A DNA stretch of 64,000 nt from Roseiarcus sp963730555 (GTDB lineage Bacteria > Pseudomonadota > Alphaproteobacteria > Rhizobiales > Beijerinckiaceae). The stretch lies in NCBI GenBank assembly GCA_963730555.1, contig CAVSSS010000006.1, forward strand, positions 124,001 through 188,000. Reading direction: 5' to 3'. The position numbers and the translations under genes were made by a program. Positions 25,044 to 34,996 of this stretch are shown one piece after another. Every line of letters begins with the position of its first letter. Position 1 is the first letter of the stretch. Below the pieces are notes generated by a model. The model searched no databases. It was not told where the DNA came from and was given only the letters and a program-made list of their open reading frames with translations.

Positions 25044-25070
25044 AAAAAGGCCCGGGATTGCTCCCGGGCC
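25044..25070 (-). terminator. Rho-independent terminator/attenuator, minus strand
   Basis: Perfect 8-bp GGCCCGGG/CCCGGGCC stem, loop of 6, followed on the minus strand by TTTTT, 17 bp before the ATG of the small peptide gene. It either ends an upstream minus-strand transcript or acts as an attenuator in the peptide's leader. Confidence 0.65.
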
Positions 25071-25525
25071 GTCGCCAATATTTAGAGGTCCTGAAATGGT
25101 CCTGCCGGCGGTCCGGGGCCCACCGAAGGGCCAAGTCGAAAGATGGCCAATCGTTCTGGCGATGCGCAATGGGAAATTATACGTATTACTGCCGGCGGAC
25201 ACGCGTCCGCCATAGTCGCCCATATCGCCAGCGCTTGCCGCCGTCGCTGCGTATGTCCCCTACGCTGTTCCATCTCAACGAGCGCGGCAGGGCGTTGTGC
25301 GGGGTCGCGCTATCCCGTCAACAAGCGCAGGTAGTCATCGCTGCGGGACGTCGCCGCCGAGCTTGAGACGCGCGGTCATCTTCACCGGGCGCGGCAAGGC
25401 GTTCGCGGCCAAGTCTGTCGCGCCGATGCTGGGCGTCGTGAGCTTCGCATCGCGCGATACGAGCGCGACAGCCGTTCGGCCCGCGACGAGCAGCCAGCAC
25501 AGGCGTAACGCCAAGGAGATGGGCG
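25071..25525. other. Decayed stretch with repeated short coding fragments
   Basis: No intact gene. Two blocks (near 25270 and 25380) resemble a block near 24192; translated they read like HLNERGKEFAAKSVA. Confidence 0.4.
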
Positions 25526-25720
25526 ATGACGAAAAAGATATCACGCAAACAACGGTTCGGTAGCGCTCGAACCAAGTCGGACGCAAGCATCCGCCGCAAA
25601 CAGCGCTTGAAGGCTGAAAGAAGGGCTCGGCTTCGACGGCTGAAGCGGGGAGGCCGAAAGAGTTACGAGCGCGGCAAGCGCTATGCCGCGACCGCGATCT
25701 CGCGGATGCTGCCGTCGTGA
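25526..25720 (+). CDS. Small very basic protein
   Basis: 64 residues, over one third Lys/Arg (QRLKAERRARLRRLKRGG), with AAGGAG nine bases before the ATG. No Zn motif. It probably binds nucleic acid or is ribosome-like; unrecognised. Confidence 0.45.
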   Translation: MTKKISRKQRFGSARTKSDASIRRKQRLKAERRARLRRLKRGGRKSYERGKRYAATAISRMLPS

Positions 25721-26020
25721 GAGCGCCCCGCCTGCTTACGCCAAAGCGCTCCGTGTCTTGCGATAGCCGAAGAAGCCCATCAGGCCGAAGCCGAGCGCGC
25801 CGCAGCGATCCATCCGAGTAGCCGAGGTCGTACTTTCATGCGAAATGACGATGTCCGACACGTATCAGGCAGCCGCCGACGTCATACAAGGCGGCCGCGC
25901 GATCCGCCGTCAAGCCGACGCGGCGACGTCGGTTTTGATCGCCTCCAGGATTAGCGCCACCCCCAACCGTCTAATCCTTCCGATTGCAAGTAGAGTTGGC
26001 TTGCGCGAAAGAGAGCCTCA
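25721..26020. other. Intergenic stretch, no gene recognised
   Basis: No supported frame. It precedes the lipase-like gene. Confidence 0.35.
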
Positions 26021-26686
26021 ATGGCCAAGAATGGCAAGATGGTGATTTTACGGGGTACTTCGGACCCCGAAGGGAAGAACAAATTACCGGACGAGTTTGG
26101 AAAGCCAGCAAAATGGCCAATCGGAGCGCTGCACGTGCGGGCTGCAGAAGACTTCGCAAGGAAAAGAGGCTATGAGCCGAAAACTCTGGGCTTGGAGGGT
26201 CAGCAGAGCGGATATAAGGGTAAGCAAGTTCGAGAGTTTTTAAAACTGTTTGCCGGGCTCATATTGGGCCGGAAATCATATGAGAATGACATGGAACTCA
26301 ATCCCGATTTAGACATTCATGCGCTTTACGGCTTCTCTGGCGGCGCCTACAATGTTTATTGGATCCTCAATTTTCTGGCCGAGAACCAGCCGGACGACCT
26401 GAAACGTATTAATCTGGTTGTTGTGCTAGGCCTGGATAAACAATACAAGCGCAAAGCCGATTACGAATGGGCCAAGTATCAGGCCATTGCAAGAAAGCAC
26501 GGCGTTCATTCGGCAACCTGGGATCAGAACAAATGGAAGAACGGTTGGGAAACTATCTACCATACCAATCCTGATAGTAGCCTCTTGCCGCCAATGCTGC
26601 CCAAGGAGATCAGGGACAAGGTTTCAACGCAGCATATGTTCGGCCCAGACGTTTTAGCGGCCGGGAATTGGCCGGATGAGACGTGA
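26021..26686 (+). CDS. Hypothetical protein with lipase-like GxSxG elbow
   Basis: 221 residues. DIHALYGFSGGAYNVYWIL contains GFSGG in a strand-elbow-helix context, as in alpha/beta hydrolases; INLVVVLGLDKQYK could be the next strand. Lower GC than its neighbours suggests recent acquisition. No signal peptide. It might be a phospholipase-like effector, but the catalytic Asp and His are not certain. Confidence 0.55.
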   Translation: MAKNGKMVILRGTSDPEGKNKLPDEFGKPAKWPIGALHVRAAEDFARKRGYEPKTLGLEGQQSGYKGKQVREFLKLFAGLILGRKSYENDMELNPDLDIHALYGFSGGAYNVYWILNFLAENQPDDLKRINLVVVLGLDKQYKRKADYEWAKYQAIARKHGVHSATWDQNKWKNGWETIYHTNPDSSLLPPMLPKEIRDKVSTQHMFGPDVLAAGNWPDET

Positions 26687-27008
26687 ACGAAGGCGCGGCT
26701 TCTCGCGGGCCGTGCGGCCTATCACGGCGAATTTGAACTGCCGACGATGTGCGCTCGGCCGTTGCTAGTTGCGCCCCGTGGTTTCATTTAATTTGGCTAG
26801 CACCCTGTGGGGTTAGCCTAGCGCCCAGGATAGCGCCGGAAAAGCAGGCCAGCTCCGCAAAGAGGCCCGCAATCGGTGTGGGCGAATGATTGAGAATGGC
26901 GTTAGTTTTTTCGCCAAGGCCTCACAAGCAGTTCACGGCTTCGCGGGCCTCGGCTATGCGGGGCTCCGCCGCGTTCGACGTGAGAGGAGGCCTCGCTTTG
27001 GGGGCTTG

Positions 27009-28466
27009 ATGTCGTTCTGCGGGGTGTTCGAACTCGATTGTTCGTCCTTGGCGCGGCTGCTGCAGACCGCCGGGCTTTCCTTTGCCCTTATGACGGCGAG
27101 CGCCGCCGGGGCTCATGCGGAGGATGTGATCGTTCAGGGCGCTAATGGCGCAAAGGGCGAGGATGGCGTCAATCCAGGCGATCTGGGCCAGCCGGGCGGC
27201 GACGCAGGAGGTGCAACCGCCAGTGCAGGGAGCGCCGATCCGATCAATAATGCCACGGCGCTCGGCGGTAACGGTGGCGGAGGCGGGACTGACTTCTTCG
27301 AATGTCCTCCATGCGAAACGGCAGGGGCCAAGGGCGGCAGGGGTGGTGACGCGAGCGCAGGGGCTACGACTACCATCATCTCAGGACCAGCAGTAGCGAA
27401 CGCCACTTCTACTGGCGGAGGCGGCGGCTATGGGGGCGGCGTTGATGAGGGCCCTGACCAGGGCGGAGGAGACGGAGGGTTCGCAACGGCGACGGCAACA
27501 GCCGCTACGGGATCGGGAAGTGCTACGGCTTCGGCTATAGCTAATGGTGGTTCCGGCGGCGGTTCGGACGTGGTTGGAGCCGTGGGCGGCGACGCCAGCG
27601 CCAGCAGCACCGCTGCAACTGCGGGTTCTGGCGACGCGTCAGCCTCTGCAAACGCCACCGGCGGTGCGGCCGGATATAGTGAGTTTCCCTCTGGTTTTCT
27701 TCCTTCCCCAGGCAACGCCACTGCGACAGCCGCTGCGTCGGCGACAGGCGGCGGGAAGGCCATTGCCACGGCGGTCGCGGAGGCGGGGTTTCCAAGCAAT
27801 TTTGAGGGTTTTTTTCCTCTCCCGACCGGGAATGCAACGTCATTCGCCGAGACCGTAAACGGCGCGATGGCTAAAGCGCTGTCGACCATCAATCCCTACA
27901 CTGGTGAGGCGGCGGGCACCAGCGAGGCTACCGCGACGACCAGCTTTGGCGGCGTAAGTGTTCAATCGGACACTACGAATACAATCTTTCCCAACTCCGT
28001 GACGGTTGAGGCGATTGCGCAGGGTGGGTCGGGTCAGAGTTCCACGGACCTGGGGGCGTTTGGCGTTATCTCGACCGCCCTTCCCGACAAGGCTTACGCT
28101 ACGACGCTGATCGGCGGCGCGAGCAATGTCGCCGAGGCGTTGCTGGGATCGGGAGACGAGATTTTCGGGACGTCGATTATGAGCTTTCCCGGAAGTTCGA
28201 CATTCGATTTCAGTTTTCGGGGCGATCTGATCCTCGGCGTGATCGACGGCGGAGCCGACATAAACAGACAAATTTTCAGCGGAACCGATACCGTCATCAA
28301 TTTGGGTGTCTTCGGACCCAACATCGAGCTGACGATCTCCGAAGGGTCTGGTACCTTTGTCATCGGCGGCGCGGTCCCCGAACTCTCCACCTGGGCGATG
28401 CTGATGCTCGGCTTCGCGGGGCTCGGCTTTGTCGGCTATCGCCGGGCAACGCTCGCCGCCCAATAG
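27009..28466 (+). CDS. Exported Gly/Ala-rich protein with PEPxxWA-CTERM sorting signal
   Basis: 485 residues from the ATG at 27009. A signal peptide follows (LLQTAGLSFALMTASAAGAHAED). The long middle is rich in GGxGG and alternating ATA/ASA motifs, likely a beta-solenoid surface protein. The C-terminus is VPELSTWAMLMLGFAGLGFVGYRR, a PEP-CTERM-type tail with Leu in place of Pro in PEP. Such tails are processed by exosortase at the membrane. The in-frame DNA upstream (26886-27008) encodes FAGLGYAGLRRVRRER, which is itself a PEP-CTERM tail, so the longer start is judged a relic. Confidence 0.75.
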   Translation: MSFCGVFELDCSSLARLLQTAGLSFALMTASAAGAHAEDVIVQGANGAKGEDGVNPGDLGQPGGDAGGATASAGSADPINNATALGGNGGGGGTDFFECPPCETAGAKGGRGGDASAGATTTIISGPAVANATSTGGGGGYGGGVDEGPDQGGGDGGFATATATAATGSGSATASAIANGGSGGGSDVVGAVGGDASASSTAATAGSGDASASANATGGAAGYSEFPSGFLPSPGNATATAAASATGGGKAIATAVAEAGFPSNFEGFFPLPTGNATSFAETVNGAMAKALSTINPYTGEAAGTSEATATTSFGGVSVQSDTTNTIFPNSVTVEAIAQGGSGQSSTDLGAFGVISTALPDKAYATTLIGGASNVAEALLGSGDEIFGTSIMSFPGSSTFDFSFRGDLILGVIDGGADINRQIFSGTDTVINLGVFGPNIELTISEGSGTFVIGGAVPELSTWAMLMLGFAGLGFVGYRRATLAAQ

Positions 28467-28724
28467 GCCGCCAATCGACGCCACCAGGGCTCGGCGCGCT
28501 CGGTCGCCAGTGTATCGAGCCGCTCCGCCAGAGCCGCAAACGTGTCGATTGCCCTCTCGGTTGTCGCCCGCTCGACAGCCAGAGAGGCGTCAGCGGCGGC
28601 AAGTCTTGCCCCCGGAGGGCAACGTCGACATGGTGTCGACATTCGCAATCATAGGTTGAGAAGCACATGCATTGCGAGCGCCGCTGTAAGGGTGCTGGCG
28701 CGAGGCGGCACCAGAGGAGGTGAT
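28467..28724. other. Intergenic stretch with a possible minus-strand relic
   Basis: The minus strand reads AALAERLDTLATERAEPWWRRLAA, resembling the C-terminus of island-encoded coiled-coil DNA-binding proteins, but no start or partner domain is present. Confidence 0.3.
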
Positions 28725-28946
28725 ATGGAAGGCTATTCGACGAGGTTGGATTGGCGCGGCGGACCCGACCACGGGTGGTGGGTAGAGCTGCTCAAGGAGG
28801 GCGTGCGCGTCGCCTACATGAGCCTGGACGAGTGGAAGTCACTCGGCGCGACCCAGCGGGCGATAGAGGATGGAGGCGACGACGGTGAGGAACATTCTCC
28901 GCGGAGCCGCCCATGGGGCGGCAGGGGATCGCTTGACCTCCTTTAA
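28725..28946 (+). CDS. Small hypothetical protein upstream of the TIR-STAND gene
   Basis: 73 residues; the ATG has GAGGAGGTGAT before it, a strong ribosome binding site. MEGYSTRLDWRGGPDHGWWVELLKEGVRVAYMSLDEWKSL, an acidic middle, then a basic tail. It ends 29 bp before the large gene and may be cotranscribed with it. Unrecognised. Confidence 0.5.
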   Translation: MEGYSTRLDWRGGPDHGWWVELLKEGVRVAYMSLDEWKSLGATQRAIEDGGDDGEEHSPRSRPWGGRGSLDLL

Positions 28947-28975
28947 AGCGCAGAGCGCGACCACCCACTCCAGTT

Positions 28976-31900
28976 GTGTATAGTTACCTCGTGCGCCAAG
29001 GAGCCTCAAACTACGACGTCTTTCTGAGCTACTCGCGGGCGGACGCAGCCGCGGCGGGGACGTTGAGGGCGCGGCTCCGCGAAGCCTGCCTCACCGCATT
29101 CCTCGACCGCGACGCGCTGCCCGCCGGACAGCCCTGGCAGCCGTGGCTCGAAGAGCACCTTGGGACATGTGGTGCGTTGGTCGTGCTCGTCGGTCCCTCG
29201 GGCATCGGCGAGTGGCAGCACCGCGAGATCCAGCTCGGCCTTAGCCGCCAGGCAACCACCGCAAAAGCGGGGCGAGCCTTTCCTGTCATTCCGGTGCTGC
29301 TTCCCAAGGTCACGAACGACATCATCCCTGTCGGGCGCTTTCTGAACCTCAACACCTGGGTTGATCTGCGCAACGGCCTCGACGAGCCGGAAAGCCTGCA
29401 GCGCCTCATCGAAGGCGCGCAGGGCCAGGCGATCGATGTCGCCGCGGCCGAAAAGCTGCTCGCGGGTCTAACGCCCTATCGCGGTCTTCTCCCCTTCCGC
29501 GAACAGGACGCTGGCCTCTTCTTCGGCCGGAAGCGGTTTGTTGAGGAGCTGCTCCAGAAGGTCGGGCAGCGCACGGAGAGCAACGTGGTCGCGGTCATCG
29601 GCCGTTCGGGCAGCGGCAAGTCTTCAATCGTATACGCCGGCCTCTTCCCGGCGTTGCGGCGCGAGCGCGGCGTCGGTGGCCAATCGGTGTGGCAGATCCT
29701 CGATCTGCGCCCGCACGCCGAGCCGCTCAACGAACTGGCGGTCGCATTCAATCCGCCAAAGGCCGATCTGGGACCCGTGGATCGGAGGGCGGAACTGAAC
29801 AGGTTGGCGAGCCGCTTTCGGAACCACGAACTCACGCTGGCGCAGCTCGTCTGCGACCGGTTGCGAGACGAACCGGGCAGCACGCGCCTTCTTCTCTACG
29901 TCGATCAATGGGAGGAGCTATATACCCAAGCAGCGGTGCGAGAGCCGAATAATGAGGAAGATCGGGCGCGCGCAGCGGACGTTCGGTTGTTCATCGATCT
30001 CGTTCTCGAAGCGGCGGCGAAGTCCCACTGCACGATGGTCTTGACCGCACGCTCGGATTTCTACCCTGACATCCAGAACCACGACGACCTGCGCGTTGCG
30101 GTTCAAAACAGTCAAGTCAGCCTCGGGACGATGAACAAGGAGGAGCTTGAGGCGGTCATCGAGGGGCCACCCAAGGTTTTAGGTGCGAGCGTTGATAAGA
30201 GACTGACCGAAAGGCTTATCCGTGATATCGGCCTCGATCCGACGTCCGGTTGGAGCGACGAATACGACATCGGTAAGCTGCCGCTCCTGGAGTACGCTCT
30301 TGAACAGGCGTGGGGGAAGCGGACCGGGTCTCAAATCGGCCTGTCTCAATATGCTGGGCTCGAGCAGGCGCTTGAGGAGCGGGCGAACACTCTCTACCGC
30401 CGTCTGCCTCCTAAGGAACAGGCGGCGGCCAAGCGCCTGTTCGTGAGCCTCGTCACGCCCGGCGAAGGGCGCGAGGACACGCGCGCTCGCATCGACATGC
30501 CAGCCGACGCCGCGATGCAGCGGGTCATCCAAGCCTTCGCTGCGACAGAAGCGCGCCTCATCGTCACCAACAGGGACGGCGAACGCAGTTCGGTTGAGGT
30601 CAGCCACGAGGCGCTTATCCGTCACTGGAGCGAATTGCGCGTGTGGATCGACGAGAACCGTGAGAATTTGCGCACGCGCGCCCGTCTCAAAGAAGACAGG
30701 ACAGAATGGCTCAAGCGCAACAAGGATCCTGAATTGCTCGGCATCCCGAGCCTGCGCCTAAAGGAGGTGCAAAAACTCTCAGAGGAGCCCGGGGATGTCC
30801 GCATCGACGATATCGAGGATTACATCGCAGCGTTGCTTGATCACGACCGACGGCGGAAGGAAGCTGAGGAAGCCAGGCGACGACAGGAACTTGAGGCGGC
30901 GCGTAGCTTGGCCGATGAGCGGGCCAAGAGTGAGAAGAAAGAGCGCGGCCTGAGGAAGCAAGCGGAGCGCAGCGCAAAAACGGCCCGCCAACGCTTATGG
31001 TTCGCGCTTGCTGCTTCTCTTCTCGTACTGTTCGCGGCGGGCTATGCATTTCGAGAAGCCCGGGACGCTGAAGAACAGAAGTCCGTCGCGTTAGATCGGT
31101 CGGCGATGGCGGTCACACAATTTACCGCCGCGCTCAATAACGAGACGCATGCGCTCGCCGCACTATCGCGCGCCGCTGTTGGCGAGAACCGGGCGCTTGA
31201 CGGCGTCGAACTCGCGTTGGCCGCCTGGCCTCGCCACGAGGGCGGCTTCGCCAAAAGGCCGATGCTGGGAGATGCGATCCGATATCTTTCGTTTTCGTTC
31301 TCCGAACATCCTCCGGTCGCGGTCCTAAACCACAGCGGCGTTGTCTGGGGGGCCACGTATTCGCCGGATGGCAGGCGCATCCTGTCGTGGTCTGACGACA
31401 AGACGCTTAGGCTCTGGGATGCGGCGACGGGGGCGGCGATCGGCGAGCCGATGCGGCACAAGGGCCCCGTCCACGGGGCGCTCTATTCGTCGGACGGTCG
31501 GCGTATCCTTTCGTGGTCTGACGACAAGACGCCTAGGCTGTGGGACGCGGCGACGGGCGCGGCGATCGACGAGCCAATGCCGCACGAGATGCTGGTTAAT
31601 GGCGCGCTCTATTCGCCGGATGGGGGGCGCATCCTCTCGTGGTCCTTAGACGGGACGCTCAAGCTGTGGGACGCGAGGACGGGTGCCACGATCGGCGAGC
31701 CAATGCGGCATGAGGGTCCGGTCCAGGGCGCGACCTATTCGCCGGATGGGCGGCGCATACTGTCGTGGTCTGACGACAAGACGCTCAGGCAGTGGGACGC
31801 GGCGACGGGGGCCGCGATTGGCAAGCCGATGCTGCATGAGACCCTGGTAAGGGGCGCGCGTTATTCGAAGGATGGGCGCCGCATCTTGTCGTGGTCGTGG

Positions 31901-33780
31901 TCTGACGACAAGACGCTCAGGCAGTGGGACGCGGCGACGGGGACGGCGATCGGCGAGCCGCTTCACCACGAGGGCCCCGTCCACGGGGCGCTCTATTCGC
32001 CCGACGGTAGGAAGATCCTATCGTGGTCTGAAGATAAGACGCTCAGACAGTGGGACGCGGCGACAGGCTCAGCGGTCGGAGAGCCGATGCGGCACGAGGA
32101 CCAGGTATCGGGCGGACGCTACTCGCCGGACGGGCAGCGCATCCTGTCGTGGTCTTTGGACGGGACGCTGAGGCTGTGGGACGCGGCGACCGGCGTGACT
32201 ATCGGCAAGCCTATGCGTCACGATGGATCGGTCAGGGGCGCGCTTTATTCGCCGGACGGGAAGCGCGTCCTGTCGTGGTCTGACGACAAAACGCTCAGGC
32301 TGTGGGACGCCGCGACGGGCGCAGAAATTGGTGAGCCGATGCGGCATGACGGCCCCGTCCAGGGCGCGCTGTACTCGCCGGACGGGAAGCGCGTCCTGTC
32401 GTGGTCTTCAGACAAGACGCTCAGGATTTGGGATGTCGCGACGGGCGCGGTGATGGGCGAGCCGATCCATCACCGGGGCCCGGTCCGCGGTGCGCTTTAT
32501 TCGCCGGATGGGCGGCGCGTCCTGTCGTGGTCTGACGACAAAACGCTCAGGCTATGGGACGCTGCGACGGGCGTAGAGATTGGCGAACCGATGCGGGATG
32601 AGAACGGGGTGACGGGCGCGCTTTTTTCGCCGGACCGGCGTCGCATCTTGTAGTGGTCCCAAGATCGGACGCTCAGGCTCTGGGACGCTGCGACGGGGGC
32701 AGCCGTCGAAAAGCTGATGCTGCCCCATGAGAACGCGGTATCGCGCGCCCTTTATTCGCCGGACGGATACGCCGTCTATTCGCCAGACGGGCTGCGCATC
32801 CTTTCGTGGTCCGACGATAGGACGCTCGCGCTGTGGGACGCGGCGACCGGCGCTGCAATCGGTAAGCCGATGCAGCATGAGGACGCGGTCAGGGGCGCAC
32901 TTTATTCGCCGGACGGGCAGCGCATCCTGTCGTGGTCTGAGATAGGACACTCAGGCTGTGGGACACGGCGACAGGCGTCGCGGTCGGCGAGCCGATGCGG
33001 CAACAGGGCCAGATCCTAGGTGCGCTTTATTCTCTCGACGGGCAGCGCATCCTGTCGTGGTCTTTCGATGGATCGATCAGGCTTTGGGACGCGGCGACGG
33101 GGGCCGCGATGCTCGAGCCCATGTGGCACAAGGGGTCGGTCGTTGGCTTGCGCTATTCGGCGGACGGGCAGCGCATCCTGTCGTGGTCCGGCGACGGGAC
33201 GCTCCGGATGTGGGACGCGGCGACGGGCGCGGCGATTGGCGAGCCGATGCGGCACGATGGACCGATCTACGGCGCGCTCTATTCGCCGGACGGGCAGCGG
33301 ATCCTGTCGTGGTCTTTGGACGGGACGCTGAGGCCGTGGGACGCGGCGACCGGCGTGACTATCGGCAAGCCTATGCATCACGATGGATCGGTCATGGGCG
33401 CGCTTTATTTGCCGGGCGGGAAGCGCGTCCTGTCGTGGTCTGACGACAAAACGCTGAGGTTGTGGGACGCTGTGACGGGCGCAGAGATTGGCGAGCCAAT
33501 GCGGCATGAGAGCCCCCTCCAGGGCGCGCTGTCTTCGCCAGACGGGCAGCGCATCCTGTCGTGGTCTCAGGACAACACACTCAGGCTTTGGGACGTATCA
33601 TGGCGCGGCGACGATCTGTTTGAGATCGCCTGCAAATATACGCCAATGATGAGCTCCAAGGACGAGATGGAACGCTTGTCCAAACGCTACGGGGTCAACA
33701 TCGAGGAGCCGATCTGCCAGGAGGGCGTCAAAATTCCCGATCCGGACTGGAGCCGCACAGAGCCCGCGCATGCGGAGTAA
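28976..33780 (+). pseudogene. TIR-STAND NTPase with 18 WD40 repeats, broken by a stop and a frameshift
   Basis: TIR domain at about residues 13-140 (YDVFLSYSRAD; EWQHREIQLGLS holds the candidate catalytic Glu). STAND/AAA NTPase at about 165-560, with Walker A GRSGSGKSS at 208 and Walker B LLLYVDQWEEL. Charged coiled coil at 625-670, membrane helix at about 674-692 (WFALAASLLVLFAAGYAF), then WD40-like units of 42 residues from about 780. A TAG at 32651, where other repeats have TCG, and a deleted C after 32940 break the frame; repairing both gives ~1600 residues ending at 33780. The literal product stops at 1225 after ten repeats and still has sensor, motor and TIR, so it may function. Related proteins act as NAD-depleting abortive defence. 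The GTG start at 28976 lacks a good ribosome binding site. Confidence 0.85.
31321..33600 (+). repeat. Array of ~18 units of 126 bp encoding WD40-like repeats
   Basis: Each unit reads roughly RILSWSDDKTLRLWDAATGAAIGEPM and HxGPVxGALYSPDG. DNA identity between units is very high. Units 7-8 (near 32150-32390) are nearly identical to units 16-17 (near 33310-33540), nine units apart, pointing to block duplication or gene conversion. One unit has a 6-bp duplication (SWSWS, near 31890). Confidence 0.85.
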
Positions 33781-34227
33781 GGGTGCGGCGTGAGCCAAAG
33801 ATCGTGTGGCGTTGTCACTTCGACTGTGCATCCATTATTGCAGCGAGGCATTCCGTTAAAGCCGCTGTTGTGGACACATCGTGTTGGCCGTTCGCTATGT
33901 CGATGCAGTAGCTGCGCACGTCGGGCGAAAAGGTCTTCCATCCCGTTCGGACAGTGGCTTCCTACTGGAGACATTCTTGAGACAAAGTCTTGCCGACGCA
34001 CCTAGGGTCCCTAATCGCGTCAGCAGCGATAGCCGATCCTGGGGGCTGACGCAAAAACCTGGAGCGACGGACAACCGCGTCTGGAGCGTAGTTGAGGCTC
34101 AGCAAGAGGCCATTCGAGGGATGATAGGCCTGAAGGCCAGGGGCCGGTCGCAAAGGCCGTTGCGGCAGCGACGCAGGCGCAGCTCCATTGGGTCAGCCAA
34201 TTTGGATGTTTTCGGTCGCGGGGTTGC
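33781..34227. other. Intergenic stretch, no gene recognised
   Basis: Long open frames on the plus strand here are antisense to or extend into a relic; none has domain support. Confidence 0.35.
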
Positions 34228-34605
34228 TCACACGAGCCGGTCCTCGATCCTCTCGGCCCGTCGCGCGAGAAGCTGCTTAAACTTGGCCTCGGCGGGCTTG
34301 ATGATTTCGTCGTCCATCGTGTCGATCAATCGGTCGAGTGACGAATATCGAAGGGTCTTGAGGACCCAGTCATGTTTCCGCTGCAAATCCTGCAGCATGG
34401 AGAAGGGTTCGTCGCCCTGCTCTATAATAGGCTGGAACGGGACCATGATCTCAGGGATTGTCGCTTGCAGTTCAAGCGGCGCGGACTTGGGGTTGGTGAT
34501 GTCGGCGATGACGAATTTCGACAGGCCAGCCAACAGCCGCACGGTCTCCGTGAAGTCCTTGGTCTCGGGCTTGTCGAAGAGCCAAAGCGTCCGCGCAATC
34601 TGTCA
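34228..34605 (-). pseudogene. Effector-like C-terminal domain relic, copy 2
   Basis: The minus strand reads LWLFDKPETKDFTETVRLLAG, LSKFVIADITNPKSAPLELQ, FQPIIEQGDEPFSMLQDLQR and a natural end at 34228. This is the complete C-terminal domain found, as I recall, on pentapeptide-repeat and TIR-like proteins. The 5' part is gone (in-frame stop near 34605). It shares ~100 bp with copy 1 near 23.8 kb. Confidence 0.5.
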
Positions 34606-34788
34606 ACGCTGCGACCGGCTGGTCCGGCTCATGCCTACAAAAACTGTGTGCGCTCCTTGCGTCTCCGCGCTCGAATGCGGCGCGCCCACGAGGATGAGTA
34701 AATATCGCCACGCCGGGCCGAAACCCGCCTAGGGCCTATGAACGTTTCAGGCCGCGCGTATCCTCTGGCAGGGGTTAGTGATCGTCGT

Positions 34789-34925
34789 CTAAGCGCTGTC
34801 CAGCCCCAATGCCTTTTCAATCGCCGCGCGGACTGGTTCTGTTGTCAGATGGACGTAGGCTCTGGCGCTGTCAGGTGAGAGATGCCCGAGTGCCGCGCGG
34901 ATGGTCGCGGCATTCGCTCCACTCA
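34789..34925 (-). pseudogene. Tyrosine recombinase, C-terminal relic
   Basis: SGANAATIRAALGHLSPDSARAYVHL carries the LGH and the Tyr of the XerC/D-like catalytic core, followed by EPVRAAIEKALGL and a stop. The rest of the gene is missing. Confidence 0.55.
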
Positions 34926-34996
34926 TAGCCAGTGTCGGCTGCCGACGGTTCGGCGGCGGGAGATCGGGCTTCGATCTACGCCGACCCTCTGCGGAA

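Noticed and set aside
31321..33600. Regular repeat array as a possible CRISPR
   Set aside because: Units of 126 bp are coding, near-identical throughout and have no unique spacers; they encode WD40-like repeats.
33881..34732. A 283-codon plus-strand frame
   Set aside because: Largely antisense to the effector-domain relic and without domain support.
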